Source of the DNA: JBHFEI01 sp041928815
GTDB taxonomy: Bacteria > Pseudomonadota > Alphaproteobacteria > Rhizobiales > Rhizobiaceae
Length of the DNA stretch: 64,000 nt
NCBI RefSeq assembly: GCF_041928815.1
Contig: NZ_JBHFEI010000010.1
Span: forward strand, 145,834-209,833
Direction of reading: 5' to 3'
Both the position numbers and the translations under genes were made by a program. Positions 51,575 to 61,377 of this stretch are shown piece by piece. The notes beneath the pieces were generated by a model. The model was not told where the DNA came from and made no database searches. It worked only from the letters and a program-made list of their open reading frames with translations. Position 1 is the stretch's first letter. Every line of letters begins with the position of its first letter.

Positions 51575-52827
51575 GGCGTTCCCCCATAGGGTTCGAGCAC
51601 AAGGTCGCGGGTGACGATGACGCGGACCGGGAAACCCGGCCGGATGGTCAGCGTCGGGGCGATCTGCAACTGGCGCTGGACGATCTGCTGTCCGGCCTGA
51701 TTAATGGTGTCCTGCGCCCCGTCGCGGATCGCTCGCACAAGACGGTCATTGTCGTCAGTGGCGAGTTCGGTGCCGATACCGAGCAACGTCGAGAGCGCGG
51801 CGGCCTTGGCGAGATCCCACCAGTGGTAATCGACGCCATCCTCAAGCCCGGCATAGCCTTGCGTATCCGCGCCCGGCTGACGCTCCAGCACGATCGAGCG
51901 GCCGTTCGGGAAGATCAGGCGGTTCCAGACGAGCAGGATGCGGCGCTGGCCGAAGCCGACGCCGTTGTCATACTGGCCGATGATGCGCGTTCCCTGCGGG
52001 ATCAGGAGGATGTGGCCGGTCGGGCTGTCATAGATGTTCTCTGTCACCTGCGCGGTGATCTGGCCGGGAAGATCGGAACGGATGCCGGTGATGAGCGCGG
52101 CGGAAATCACCGCGCCGGCCTGAAGCACATTCGGCGAAGCGGGCGCGGCAACGCGATCGGACGCGACGGTGCGTCTGTCGGGTGCCTGGTTGAGGAAGGC
52201 GAGCTGGCGGTCCTGCGCCGCGGGCGTGGCAGGCTGTGGCGCAAGGCCAAGGCTGGCAAGGTTCGGCGCAGCAGCCGTTGTGTCGGCCGTTGCCGTCGCG
52301 GCCGACGCAGCGGTGCGCGTCTCCGTCGAGGCGAACAGGCGAGCGGTCCTCGCCGCCTCCAGTTCCTGCAAGCGGCGTTGCTCCTCGGCGCTGAGGCCGG
52401 GCTGCACCGCCGGATTGGCGGGTGTGCCGGCGAGCGGCGACGTGACGGGCTGCCCCCGGTTCTGCGCGTCGAGGATCGGTCGGCCGAGATCGCCGGGAAG
52501 CGGTGGACCGAGCACCGGCCCGGTATAGTCGCGCGGCAGGCTATTGAGGCCGTCCGGCGTCGCCCGGTTGTCGGTCGATAGCAGTTCTGCGTTCTGACCG
52601 CCCCCCTGCGAGGTCTGAAGCGCGTAGATCAACGCGCCGCCGACGCCCAGGCTGGCGACGAGACCGAGACCGCCGAGCACCTTGCGCGACAGGCGGGTAA
52701 CGCGCGGTGGCTCGGGACGCAGGCGCATTGGCGCGACCGGCTCGCCGGTCAGCGGGTGGGCATCATCGGAAGGTTCCGGCGCCTCGGGCTTGCGCCCTTC
52801 TTCCTTTTCGGGATCGACCTCGCTCAC
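51571..52827 (-). CDS. trbI: TrbI (VirB10-like) conjugal transfer protein
   Basis: 418 residues. Cytoplasmic N-terminus, one membrane helix (about 50-70: VLGGLGLVASLGVGGALIYAL), a long Pro/Ala-rich periplasmic stretch (about 80-235), then the VirB10 beta-barrel domain with ISAALITGIRSDLPGQI, ILLIPQGTRIIGQY and GFPVRVIVTRDLVL. It links inner and outer membrane parts of the type IV channel. GTG start at 52827 overlaps the trbG stop (GTGA); the longer frame is a shadow. Confidence 0.92.
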   Translation of the reverse strand: MSEVDPEKEEGRKPEAPEPSDDAHPLTGEPVAPMRLRPEPPRVTRLSRKVLGGLGLVASLGVGGALIYALQTSQGGGQNAELLSTDNRATPDGLNSLPRDYTGPVLGPPLPGDLGRPILDAQNRGQPVTSPLAGTPANPAVQPGLSAEEQRRLQELEAARTARLFASTETRTAASAATATADTTAAAPNLASLGLAPQPATPAAQDRQLAFLNQAPDRRTVASDRVAAPASPNVLQAGAVISAALITGIRSDLPGQITAQVTENIYDSPTGHILLIPQGTRIIGQYDNGVGFGQRRILLVWNRLIFPNGRSIVLERQPGADTQGYAGLEDGVDYHWWDLAKAAALSTLLGIGTELATDDNDRLVRAIRDGAQDTINQAGQQIVQRQLQIAPTLTIRPGFPVRVIVTRDLVLEPYGGTP

Positions 52828-53876
52828 GATGCGGGCCTCCCGTCGGTGCGCGAGATGCGGACCCGCTTCTGATTGCGGTCGGTGCCGAAACGCAGCTCGG
52901 CGGCGGCGAACAGCCGGTCCACGATCATGTATTTGCCGCGCACGCGATAGTTCACCAGTTCCGAGGTATTGCCCTCCGCCCCGACGACGAAGAGCGGCGG
53001 CATCTCGCCCTGGCCGATGCCACGCGGGAACTCGATGAAGACCTGCCTTCCGTCGTCGAAGGCGCGCAGCGGCCGCCACGGCGCCCGGTCGCCGGAAATC
53101 TCGTAGCGGAAATTGACGTTGGCGAGATCGACGCCGCTGGCAACGGGCTGGACAGCCTGCGCGTCAGCGTTCTGGCGGCGGAGTGCGATGAGCTGGTCCT
53201 GCGGATACTGCCAGGATACCGACGCCATATAGGTGCGCTCGGTCGAACGCAGTTCCATATGGTAGGTGCGCAGATTGGTGTTGATGACGAGATTGGTCAT
53301 CAAATCGGTGCGTGTCGGCTTCACGAGGATATGGACCTGCCGGGTAGCGCCCGTGCCGCTTTCGGTATCGCCGATGATCCAACGCACCGTGTCGCCAGCG
53401 GCGACCGGGCCGGAACCGACCAGCGTTTCGCCCGGCTGAAGCGCGATGTCGGTGATCTGCCCGACAGCGGTATAGACCTGATAGAGCGCGCCTTGCGTGA
53501 AGGGATAGACCTGCATCGAATTGATGAAGCCGTCGCGCACGGGCTGCACGCGGGCCTGCGCGTTGGCCTGATTGACCCTGGCCGTGGGGTCGACCGGCTC
53601 CGGCGTGCGGCGTGTGGTCTCGACAGGTTTCATCTGGCCGGGCAACGGCAACGGGCGCGGCAGCTCGACCACCGTGACCGGCGCAGGCGGATCGACCGTC
53701 TGCACGGCTGGCGCGGCATCGTCATAGGCGATCTCGGGCGGCGGGGTTGTCGTGGCGCAGCCCGCGAGCGCCGTGGTGCAGATGAGGAGAACCGGCAAAG
53801 CGGATTTACGGAAAGCCGGAAAGACGGGATTGCGTGCCGCCGGATGTCCGGCGGTCGGATAAGACGGCCGGATCAT
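52824..53876 (-). CDS. trbG: TrbG (VirB9-like) conjugal transfer lipoprotein
   Basis: 350 residues. Lipoprotein signal with lipobox-like LAGC (about residue 40), Pro-rich spacer, then the VirB9/CagX domain (about 110-345) with YPFTQGALYQVYTAVGQITDIALQPGE split normally and a closing RTDG. Forms the outer-membrane core with TrbH/TrbI. ATGA overlap with trbF and GTGA overlap with trbI. No separate trbH gene is present. Confidence 0.92.
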   Translation of the reverse strand: MIRPSYPTAGHPAARNPVFPAFRKSALPVLLICTTALAGCATTTPPPEIAYDDAAPAVQTVDPPAPVTVVELPRPLPLPGQMKPVETTRRTPEPVDPTARVNQANAQARVQPVRDGFINSMQVYPFTQGALYQVYTAVGQITDIALQPGETLVGSGPVAAGDTVRWIIGDTESGTGATRQVHILVKPTRTDLMTNLVINTNLRTYHMELRSTERTYMASVSWQYPQDQLIALRRQNADAQAVQPVASGVDLANVNFRYEISGDRAPWRPLRAFDDGRQVFIEFPRGIGQGEMPPLFVVGAEGNTSELVNYRVRGKYMIVDRLFAAAELRFGTDRNQKRVRISRTDGRPAS

Positions 53877-54556
53877 TGTCCAAGCTCCTTCGACCAGTTG
53901 ATGGCGTTGACGTAGATGCCGAGCGGATTGGCCCGGAGTTTTTCGGGGTCGCGCGGGGGCTGCACGACGACGGTGAGGATGGCGGACCAGCGCTCGGTCG
54001 AGGCGAGCGAGCCGTCCTGATAGCGCCGCTCGATCCAGGCGACGCGGAACGAGTCTGGCGATGCGCGGATGACCGAGGAAACCTCAATGGCGATCTGCTG
54101 CTTGCCGACTTTGGTGAACGGGTCATTGGCGCGGGCATAGGCGTTGAGCGCCAGAGCCCCGGCCTGCGTCGTGAACTCGTAGGCGCGAAGCCAGTTCTGC
54201 CGCACGATGATGGCGTCGGCCGGGATCGCGCGGACCTGGTCGATGAACCGGGCCAGATGGAAAGCGATCTGTGGATCGGTCGGCTGGTAGTTAGCGACGG
54301 CGGGGGCGACGGCCTGTGCCTGGCCGAGTTTGTCGACCTGCACCACCCACGGCACGATCGATCCGCTGGTGGACTGCCAGACCAGCGCTGCGGACAGCCC
54401 CGCCGACAGGGCGAGCGAGCCGAAAGCCATGAAGCGCCAGTTGCGGGCCTGCACGCGGGCGGAACCGATGCGGTCGTCCCAGACCTGCGCCGCTCGTTGG
54501 TAGGGCGTCTCGGGCTGAGGGGATTTGCCGTAGTGGGTGGCGGGTCTTTTGAACAT
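53873..54556 (-). CDS. trbF: TrbF (VirB8-like) conjugal transfer protein
   Basis: 227 residues. Conserved N-terminal TPYQRAAQVWDDRIGSARVQ, a membrane helix (about 42-62: FMAFGSLALSAGLSAALVW), and a periplasmic VirB8-like domain ending ANPLGIYVNAINWSKEL. Assembly factor of the type IV channel. Overlaps trbG by 4 bp and abuts trbL. Confidence 0.93.
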   Translation of the reverse strand: MFKRPATHYGKSPQPETPYQRAAQVWDDRIGSARVQARNWRFMAFGSLALSAGLSAALVWQSTSGSIVPWVVQVDKLGQAQAVAPAVANYQPTDPQIAFHLARFIDQVRAIPADAIIVRQNWLRAYEFTTQAGALALNAYARANDPFTKVGKQQIAIEVSSVIRASPDSFRVAWIERRYQDGSLASTERWSAILTVVVQPPRDPEKLRANPLGIYVNAINWSKELGQ

Positions 54557-55923
54557 CAGCGGTCACTTTCAGAGAGATTGATGGATGAGCCGCCGCCGTG
54601 GCTGTCGCCGCTGCGCACGGAATGGGCGGCGGCCTGAATGCCGTGCGTGAATTGCTGCGAGCGCTTCATGCGCTTGGCCCATGCGGGCGGGCCTTCAGCA
54701 GTGGATGCGGACGGCGCGGAGGTGGACCCGGCTTCGCCGGCCTCTCCCCCGATGGTCCCGGCAGTCGAAGAGCCGCCCGTGACCTCGAAGGCGCCGCGAG
54801 CACCAGCCTGATAGCTTTGCTTCATGCTGTCGGCGGCTTTCGATGCCGCGCGCTTCAAGGGAGACGCGGCAGCTTGCGCGCCGGTCGAGGCGACGTTGCC
54901 GAGACCGGAGGCGACGGCGGATGCGCCCGACTGTCCGGCAGCGCCGAGGCTGTAGGCAGTCGAGGCTGCACCCGCGAGCGCCGCGCCGCCACGGGCGGCG
55001 GCGGCAGCGCCTCCGGCAAGTGCACCGGCCCCGCCAGCGGCAGCGCCAAGGGCAGCGCCGCCGGCCATGACCATGCCACCGGCGGCAAGGCCCGTTCCGA
55101 TAGCTGCGCCGGCGCCGAGCTGCGGGCCGCCGGAGACAAGACCGTTAGCGATGCCGGGACCGAAGATGCCCAGGCCAAGCAGTGACAGCGCGGCGAGCAC
55201 GATCGCCATGGCGTCGTCGATCGTCGGCGTCGCGCCGCCGAAGCCCGCTGTGAACTCGGAAAACAGCGTCGAGCCGATACCGATGATGACGGCGAGCACC
55301 AGAACCTTGATGCCCGATGAGATGACGTTGCCGAGCACCCGTTCGGCCATGAAGGCGGATTTGCCGAACAGGCCGAAGGGGATCAGCACGAAGCCCGCAA
55401 GCGTCGTCAGCTTGAACTCGATCAGGGTGACGAAAAGCTGGACGGCAAGGATGAAGAAGGCGAGCAGGATCAGCGCCCAGGCAAAAAGCAGGCACGCGAT
55501 CTGGATGAAGTTCTCGAAAAACGAGACCCAGCCCATCAGGTCGGAGATGGATTCGAGCAATGGGCGACCGGCGTCGAGGCCGGTCTGCGCCACCTTGCCG
55601 GGGCGCAGCAGGTCGGCGACGGAAAAGCTGGTCCCGGACGCCTTCAGGCCGAGGCCGGCGAAGCTCTCGAAGACGATGCGGGCGAGATTGTTCCAGTTGC
55701 CGATGATGTAGGCGAAGACGCCGACGAACAGCGTCTTCTTGACCAGACGGGCGATGATGTCGTCATCGGCGCCCCACGACCAGAACAGCGCCGCCAGCAC
55801 CACGTCGATGACGATCAGCGTCGTCGCGATGAACGCGACCTCGCCCGACAGCAGGCCGAAGCCGCCGTCGATATAGCGCGTGAAGACTTCGAGGAAATGA
55901 TCGATGACGCCGGTGCCGCCCAT
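54556..55923 (-). CDS. trbL: TrbL (VirB6-like) conjugal transfer membrane protein
   Basis: 455 residues. Hydrophobic core with five to six membrane helices (about 25-270: FIATTLIVIDVVLAALFW, ILLAFFILAVQLFVTLIEF, LAGFVLIPFGLFG, AIVLAALSLLGLGIFG), followed by a Gly/Ala-rich region and a polar C-terminal tail to LSESDR. Start at 55923 (MGGTGVIDHFLEVFTRYIDG) is canonical for TrbL; upstream open frame is shadow. Inner-membrane channel component. Confidence 0.92.
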   Translation of the reverse strand: MGGTGVIDHFLEVFTRYIDGGFGLLSGEVAFIATTLIVIDVVLAALFWSWGADDDIIARLVKKTLFVGVFAYIIGNWNNLARIVFESFAGLGLKASGTSFSVADLLRPGKVAQTGLDAGRPLLESISDLMGWVSFFENFIQIACLLFAWALILLAFFILAVQLFVTLIEFKLTTLAGFVLIPFGLFGKSAFMAERVLGNVISSGIKVLVLAVIIGIGSTLFSEFTAGFGGATPTIDDAMAIVLAALSLLGLGIFGPGIANGLVSGGPQLGAGAAIGTGLAAGGMVMAGGAALGAAAGGAGALAGGAAAAARGGAALAGAASTAYSLGAAGQSGASAVASGLGNVASTGAQAAASPLKRAASKAADSMKQSYQAGARGAFEVTGGSSTAGTIGGEAGEAGSTSAPSASTAEGPPAWAKRMKRSQQFTHGIQAAAHSVRSGDSHGGGSSINLSESDR

Positions 55924-55924
55924 G

Positions 55925-56317
55925 TCAGCGCGCTCCCTCATCAGGAGAAACGGGCGGCCTTGCAGGCTCGGGCGGTGTGACCGGCTGCATCTCCTTGACG
56001 ATCGAATCTTCAGCCGGAGCCGATGGCCACAATATCGTCGGAGCGTCCGGTGCATCCGGCGTCTGCGCACCCTGCTTCAGGAAGCGGTCGCGGTTCTCGG
56101 CCCATATGCCGAGGCAAGCGGGATCGCGGATGGCGGCCTCGCCCATGTCCCGGCAACGGCGAAGGCGTTGGCGCAGGTCGCCAGTGTCGCCGCGTTGGCG
56201 TGCCTGGGGGCCGACCTCAGCAGGTTCGGGCTGGCGCGTGAACTCGATCACGGCGGCGGTGATGGCGACGCCGACGAAGACGATGGTGCCGAGCCGGGCA
56301 AGCATCTTGCCGTCCAT
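55925..56317 (-). CDS. TrbK-alt family entry-exclusion-like protein
   Basis: 130 residues: MDGKMLARLGTIVFVGVAIT with an N-terminal membrane helix (about 8-27), then LRQRLRRCRDMGEAAIRDPA and CLGIWAENRDRFL, the pattern of the putative entry exclusion protein TrbK-alt. Would limit redundant transfer between cells already holding the element. GGGAGG nine bases before the ATG. One base separates it from trbL. Confidence 0.87.
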   Translation of the reverse strand: MDGKMLARLGTIVFVGVAITAAVIEFTRQPEPAEVGPQARQRGDTGDLRQRLRRCRDMGEAAIRDPACLGIWAENRDRFLKQGAQTPDAPDAPTILWPSAPAEDSIVKEMQPVTPPEPARPPVSPDEGAR

Positions 56318-56331
56318 GGGCGTCGCCTCCC

Positions 56332-57096
56332 TCAATTACCGCTGCTCGGGAACATCCGGGCATTGCCCGGCTGGTAGCCCGTGCCCTGCGTCAGGAAGCG
56401 GCGGCGCTGCTCGCGCCCCTGTTCCGCGGCGGCTGCCCGTTCAGCGTCGGTAAGTGCCTGCGCCCGGCCGTTGGCGGCGACGACGGCGGTGAGATCGGCA
56501 AGTTGCTGAGCCTGAAGCGCGAGGAGCTGGTTGCCGGCCTGTGTAGCCTGAAGTGCGCCGGTCGCGCCCTGGCTCGCCCCCACCAGCCGCGACATCTCCG
56601 TGCGGTTGGTGTCGATATTGCCGACGACGGTGGCCTGCACCTTCATCGCATCCTGAAGGCTACCGACCGTGTTTTGCCAGCGGGAGCGAGCATCGGAGAC
56701 AAGCTGCTGGTCCGACGCAGACAACGAGATGTTCCCATATTTCTGCTGGAATATCTGGTCGATCTGCTGAACGTCGTAGGCGATGTTCTGCGCCTGATTG
56801 AGCAATTGCTGGGTGCGCTGGACCGACTGCTGAATCTGCTGGAGCGACGAGATCGGCAGGTTCGCCAGATTGCGAGCCTGATTGATGAGCATCTGCGCTT
56901 CGTTCTGAAGCGAGGTGATCTGATTGGTGATCTGCTGAAGGCTCCGGGCGGCCGTCAGCACATTCTGCACATAGTTCGTCGGGTCATAGACGATCCATTG
57001 CGCCTGTGCGGGCGCGGGCAGCATCGGGGCGAACGCGACGGGGGCGATGAGCAGCGCGGCAGCAAGCCGCGCCACGCGGGAACGGCGCAGTTTCAT
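56332..57096 (-). CDS. trbJ: TrbJ (VirB5-like) conjugal transfer protein
   Basis: 254 residues. Signal peptide 1-33 (AALLIAPVAFAPMLPAPAQA). Mature helical protein starts WIVYDPTNYVQNVLTAARSL and continues in long Gln-rich coiled coils (ITNQITSLQNEAQMLINQAR). Minor pilus component. ATGA overlap with trbE; start at 57096. Confidence 0.92.
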   Translation of the reverse strand: MKLRRSRVARLAAALLIAPVAFAPMLPAPAQAQWIVYDPTNYVQNVLTAARSLQQITNQITSLQNEAQMLINQARNLANLPISSLQQIQQSVQRTQQLLNQAQNIAYDVQQIDQIFQQKYGNISLSASDQQLVSDARSRWQNTVGSLQDAMKVQATVVGNIDTNRTEMSRLVGASQGATGALQATQAGNQLLALQAQQLADLTAVVAANGRAQALTDAERAAAAEQGREQRRRFLTQGTGYQPGNARMFPSSGN

Positions 57097-59531
57097 GGCA
57101 GTTTCTCCAGGTTGGTGAGGTCGGGGATGAGGTCGGCGGCCCAATCGACGCCGCGATGGCGTAGCCAGGCGTCGAGAAAGCGATCCGGGCCGTGTTCGGC
57201 GAGGATCTGGGCGATGATGGTCTGATCGGATTTGCCGGACGCGGCGCAGAGCGACAGCGCCACGTCGCTGAGGCCGAGGTCGAACAGGCGATTGCCGCGT
57301 CGGGACTGGCAGTAATAGTCGCGCTTGGGCATCGCCCGCGCGAGGATTTCGATCTGACGATCGTTGAGGCCGAAGCGGCGGTAGATGGTGGTGATCTGCG
57401 GCTCGATCGCGCGCTCGTTCGGCAGGAGGAGCCGGGTGTGGCAGCTTTCGATGATGGCAGCCGCAATCACGCTGCCGTCGATGTCCGAGAGGCTTTGCGT
57501 GGCGAAGATGACGCTGGCGTTCTTCTTGCGCAGCGTCTTCAGCCATTCGCGGAGCTGGCCGGCGAAACCCTCGTCGTCGAGCGCGAGCCAGCCCTCATCG
57601 ACGATGATGAGCGTCGGCGATCCGTCGAGCCGGTCTTCAATCCGGTGGAACAGATAGGCCAGCACGGCGGGTGCGGCGTCCGTGCCGATCAGCCCTTCTG
57701 TCTCGAACGCCTGAACGGTGGCCGTGCCGAGATGTTCGCTCTCGGCGTCGAGCAACCGGCCCCAGGCCCCGCCGATGCAATAGGGCCGAAGCGCCTGCTT
57801 CAGGTCGTTGGACTGGAGCAGGACGCACAAGCCAGTGATAGTGCGCTCGCCCACCGGCGCGGAGGCCAGCGAAGTCAGCGCCGTCCAGATGTGCTCCTTC
57901 ACTTCGGGCGTGATGATGACGCCTTCGCGCAGGAGAATGGCGACGATCCAGTCCCCGGCCCACGCGCGTTCGCTCGTCTCCTCGATGCGGGCGAGCGGCT
58001 GGAGGCTGACGGACGTGTCCGAGCCGTCCGTCAGCCCGCCGCCGAGATCGTGCCAGTCGCCCTGCATGGCGAGTGCTGCGGCGCGGATCGAGCCGCCGAA
58101 GTCGAAGGCGAAGACCTGGGCGCCTCTGTAGCGGCGGAACTGAAGCGCCATGAGCGCCAGCAGCACCGACTTGCCCGCGCCGGTCGGGCCGACGACAAGC
58201 GTATGCCCGACATCGCCGACGTGAAGGGAAAACCGGAACGGGGTCGAGCCTTCGGTTTTGCCGAAGAGCAGTGGGGGCGCTGCAAAATGCTCGTCCCGTT
58301 CCGGCCCCGCCCACACCGCCGAAAGCGGAATCATGTGGGCGAGATTGAGCGTGGAGATCGGCGGCTGCCGGACGTTGGCATAGACATGCCCCGGCAACGA
58401 TCCGAGCCAGGCATCCACGGCGTTGATGGTCTCTGCCATCGCCGTGAAGTCGCGGCCCTGAATGACCTTCTCCACGAGGCGTAGTTTCTCGTCGGCGATG
58501 CGCGGATCGGCGTCCCACACCGTAACGGTGGCGGTGACATAGGCGATGCCTGCATAGTCCGCGCCGAGTTCCTGAAGTGCGAGATCGGCATCCGCTGCCT
58601 TGTTCGACGCATCCGTGTCCACCAGCGCGGATTGCTCGTTGGTCATCACCTCCTTGAGGATCGCGGCGATGGACTTGCGCTTGGCGAACCATTGCCGCCT
58701 GATCTTCGTCAGCAGCTTGGTCGCGTCGGTCTTGTCGAGCAGGATTGCGCGGGTGGCCCAACGGTACGGAAAGGCGAGCCGGTTCAGTTCGTCGAGCAGG
58801 CCCGGCGTTGTCGCGGTCGGAAATCCGGTGATGGTCAGCACACGCAGATGCTGATCGCCCAGGCGCGGCTCCAGCCCGCCGGTCAGCGGCTGATCGGCGA
58901 GCAGCGCATCGAGATAGATCGGGGTTTCGGGGACGCGGACACGGTGCCGGTGCGTGGACACGCAGCCATGCAGATAGGTCAGCGTCTCGCCATCATCGAG
59001 CCAGCGGCATTCCGGCATGAAAGCTTCGATCAGGCGGAGCAGCCGGTCGGTTCGGTCGGCGAAGGCGTTGCACAGCTCGTTCGGATCGATGCCGGCTTTC
59101 TCGCGTCCCTCGTAGAGCCAGGTTTCCGCACGGGCAGCGTCTTCGGCAGGCGGCAGATAGGTGAAGGTCAGGAAGTAGCTGGACTCGAAATGCGCGCCCG
59201 CTTCCTCGAAATCTGCCTTGCGCTCGGCATCGACCAATGCGGACGCCGCATCGGGAAACGTGCTGACGGGGTAGATCGCGGCCGGATGGCGCTGCGCTTC
59301 CACGAAGATCGCCCAACCGGAGCCAAGGCGGCGGAAGGCGTTGTTGAGACGACCGGCGACGGCGACCAGTTCGGCGGGCACAGCCGAATCGAGATCGGGG
59401 CCGCGAAACCGTACCGTGCGCTGGAAGCTGCCGTCCTTATTGAGCACGATGCCGGGGCCGACAAGGGCTGCCCAGGGCAGGAAGTCGGCAAGGCGGCTGT
59501 TGCGATTGCGATATTCGGCGAGGTTCATCAT
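57093..59531 (-). CDS. trbE: TrbE (VirB4-like) transfer ATPase
   Basis: 812 residues. N-terminal CagE/VirB4 domain (about 1-400: LAEYRNRNSRLADFLPWAAL). C-terminal ATPase with Walker A VGPTGAGKSVLLALM (about 445-460), Walker B LIIVDEGW, and FATQSLSDIDGSVIAAAI. Powers assembly of the pilus and channel. AGGGGAG precedes the ATG at 59531. Fifth gene of the trbB-to-trbI operon. Confidence 0.95.
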   Translation of the reverse strand: MMNLAEYRNRNSRLADFLPWAALVGPGIVLNKDGSFQRTVRFRGPDLDSAVPAELVAVAGRLNNAFRRLGSGWAIFVEAQRHPAAIYPVSTFPDAASALVDAERKADFEEAGAHFESSYFLTFTYLPPAEDAARAETWLYEGREKAGIDPNELCNAFADRTDRLLRLIEAFMPECRWLDDGETLTYLHGCVSTHRHRVRVPETPIYLDALLADQPLTGGLEPRLGDQHLRVLTITGFPTATTPGLLDELNRLAFPYRWATRAILLDKTDATKLLTKIRRQWFAKRKSIAAILKEVMTNEQSALVDTDASNKAADADLALQELGADYAGIAYVTATVTVWDADPRIADEKLRLVEKVIQGRDFTAMAETINAVDAWLGSLPGHVYANVRQPPISTLNLAHMIPLSAVWAGPERDEHFAAPPLLFGKTEGSTPFRFSLHVGDVGHTLVVGPTGAGKSVLLALMALQFRRYRGAQVFAFDFGGSIRAAALAMQGDWHDLGGGLTDGSDTSVSLQPLARIEETSERAWAGDWIVAILLREGVIITPEVKEHIWTALTSLASAPVGERTITGLCVLLQSNDLKQALRPYCIGGAWGRLLDAESEHLGTATVQAFETEGLIGTDAAPAVLAYLFHRIEDRLDGSPTLIIVDEGWLALDDEGFAGQLREWLKTLRKKNASVIFATQSLSDIDGSVIAAAIIESCHTRLLLPNERAIEPQITTIYRRFGLNDRQIEILARAMPKRDYYCQSRRGNRLFDLGLSDVALSLCAASGKSDQTIIAQILAEHGPDRFLDAWLRHRGVDWAADLIPDLTNLEKLP

Positions 59532-59545
59532 CGGTGCGCTCCCCC

Positions 59546-59827
59546 TCAGACCGTGAGATGTGCGGGGATGCGCAGATGGCGGCGGCCGACATCGACAAAG
59601 AGCGGGTCGCGCTTTGCCGCCCAGACGGCCGCGAAATGCCCGATCGCCCAGATGGCGAGACCCACCAGCCAGAGGCGCAGGCCCAGGCCGACCGCGCCTG
59701 CCAGCGTGCCGTTCATGATGGCGATGGCGCGCGGAGCGCCGCCGAGCAGGATCGGCTCGGTCAGCGCCCGGTGGACCGGCACGGTGAAGCCGGGAACCTC
59801 GCTCCCCTGTTCGACGACGCCCGCCAT
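59546..59827 (-). CDS. trbD: TrbD (VirB3-like) conjugal transfer protein
   Basis: 93 residues: VPGFTVPVHRALTEPILLGG, then two close membrane segments (about 36-75: AIAIMNGTLAGAVGL, LWLVGLAIWAIGHFAAVW) and DPLFVDVGRRHLRIP. Inner-membrane partner of TrbE. Start overlaps the trbC stop by one base. Confidence 0.92.
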   Translation of the reverse strand: MAGVVEQGSEVPGFTVPVHRALTEPILLGGAPRAIAIMNGTLAGAVGLGLRLWLVGLAIWAIGHFAAVWAAKRDPLFVDVGRRHLRIPAHLTV

Positions 59828-60189
59828 CAGACCAGCGCTCCGCCGCCGAACGAGAAGAACGACAGGAAGAAGCTCGACGCGGCGAACGCGATCGAGAGGC
59901 CGAAGACGATCTGGATCAGACGGCGGAAGCCGCCCGACGTGTCACCGAAGGCCAGTGCGAGGCCCGTGGTGATGATGACGATCACGGCGATGATCTTGGC
60001 GACCGGGCCTTCGATCGACTGGAGGATGGATTGCAGCGGGGCTTCCCACGGCATGGACGAGCCGGAGGCATGGGCGGGCGCGGCCATCATCAGGCTCACG
60101 ACGGCGACGGAAGCCGTCATGGTGAGGTGATGGAGCAATTGAGACGGGCGCCCATCAGCGAGATGTATGGCGCGCAGACGTTCGATCAT
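59827..60189 (-). CDS. trbC: TrbC (VirB2-like) conjugal pilin
   Basis: 120 residues. Long signal peptide (about 1-42, ends APAHA), then a short mature pilin with two membrane helices (about 62-80 IIAVIVIITTGLALAFG and 92-113 IVFGLSIAFAASSFFLSFFSF). Major pilus subunit, cyclised in some relatives. Overlaps trbB by 4 bp (ATGA). Confidence 0.92.
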   Translation of the reverse strand: MIERLRAIHLADGRPSQLLHHLTMTASVAVVSLMMAAPAHASGSSMPWEAPLQSILQSIEGPVAKIIAVIVIITTGLALAFGDTSGGFRRLIQIVFGLSIAFAASSFFLSFFSFGGGALV

Positions 60190-61208
60190 GGATGGTCTCC
60201 TTCGGGGCTGAGGGCTTGGGCTGAGGAAGTCGCAGCGCCGTCGCCCTCGATGACGGCGGGCGCGACGCGGTAATCGCCGTCCGGGTCAAGGCCCTCGACG
60301 CGGGCGAGTTCAGTGAGCCGGCGCGCGGAGCCGCGTCCGGTGAGGACGGCAACGAGGTCGATGGTCTCGGCGATCAGCGCGCGCGGAACGGTGACGACAG
60401 CTTCCTGGATGAGCTGTTCCATCCGGCGAAGCGCGCCGATGGCGCTGCCGGCATGGATGGTGCCGACGCCGCCGGGATGGCCGGTGCCCCATGCCTTCAG
60501 GAGATCGAGCGCTTCCGCGCCACGCACCTCGCCGACCGGGATGCGGTCGGGGCGCAGGCGTAAGGATGAGTGGACGAGATCCGACAGGGACGCCACGCCG
60601 TCCTTCCTCCGCATGGCGACAAGGTTGGGCGCGGCGCATTGCAGCTCGCGCGTGTCCTCGATGATGACGACGCGGTCGGAGGTCTTCGCCACCTCGGCCA
60701 GGAGCGCGTTGGTCAGTGTGGTCTTGCCGGTGGAGGTGCCGCCCGCCACGAGGATGTTGGCGCGGGACATGACGCCCTCGCGTAGCGCCTCGGCTTGGGT
60801 AGCCGTCATGATCCCGGCCCGGACGTAATCGTCGAGCGTGAACACGGCGACGGCGGGTTTACGGATGGCGAAGGCCGGGGCTGCGACGACGGGTGGCAGC
60901 AGGCCCTCGAAGCGCTCCCCTGTCTCCGGCAGCTCGGCCGAGACGCGCGGGCTACCGGCGTGGACCTCGGCGCCGACATGATGGGCGACGAGGCGCACGA
61001 TGCGTTCGCCGTCGGCGGGCGACAGTCTCTCGCCGGTGTCGGACAGCCCTTCGGAAAGTCGGTCAATCCAGATGCGGCCATCCGGGTTCAGCATCACCTC
61101 GACGATCGCGGCGTCTTCGAGAAACCGTGCGATGGCCGGGCCGAGCGCGGTGCGCAGCATTCGCGCGCCGCGTGCCAAACTTTCCGAATGGTGATGTGAA
61201 ACGGCCAT
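60186..61208 (-). CDS. trbB: TrbB (VirB11-like) secretion ATPase
   Basis: 340 residues. Walker A AGGTSTGKTTLTNALL (about 155-170), Asp box IIEDTREL, Walker B region RIPVGEVRGAEALDLL and His box GHPGGVGTIHAGSA. Hexameric traffic ATPase at the base of the type IV channel. First trb gene; a 170 bp AT-richer gap separates it from the CopG-like gene and probably holds the trb promoter. Confidence 0.94.
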   Translation of the reverse strand: MAVSHHHSESLARGARMLRTALGPAIARFLEDAAIVEVMLNPDGRIWIDRLSEGLSDTGERLSPADGERIVRLVAHHVGAEVHAGSPRVSAELPETGERFEGLLPPVVAAPAFAIRKPAVAVFTLDDYVRAGIMTATQAEALREGVMSRANILVAGGTSTGKTTLTNALLAEVAKTSDRVVIIEDTRELQCAAPNLVAMRRKDGVASLSDLVHSSLRLRPDRIPVGEVRGAEALDLLKAWGTGHPGGVGTIHAGSAIGALRRMEQLIQEAVVTVPRALIAETIDLVAVLTGRGSARRLTELARVEGLDPDGDYRVAPAVIEGDGAATSSAQALSPEGDHP

Positions 61209-61377
61209 CTGATCCCCGTGTTCGCCGGGGAGACATCAGACGGTCCCCGGACGGGGATGATTAAAAGAGCCGGAAATTAGGCTGATTCAACAAGTATCTA
61301 ACACCCGGCGGCCATAGCGAAGAAACGGCGGCAATCGGCGGGATTGATTATTGGACGCCGCACACCAGAGGCGTCCG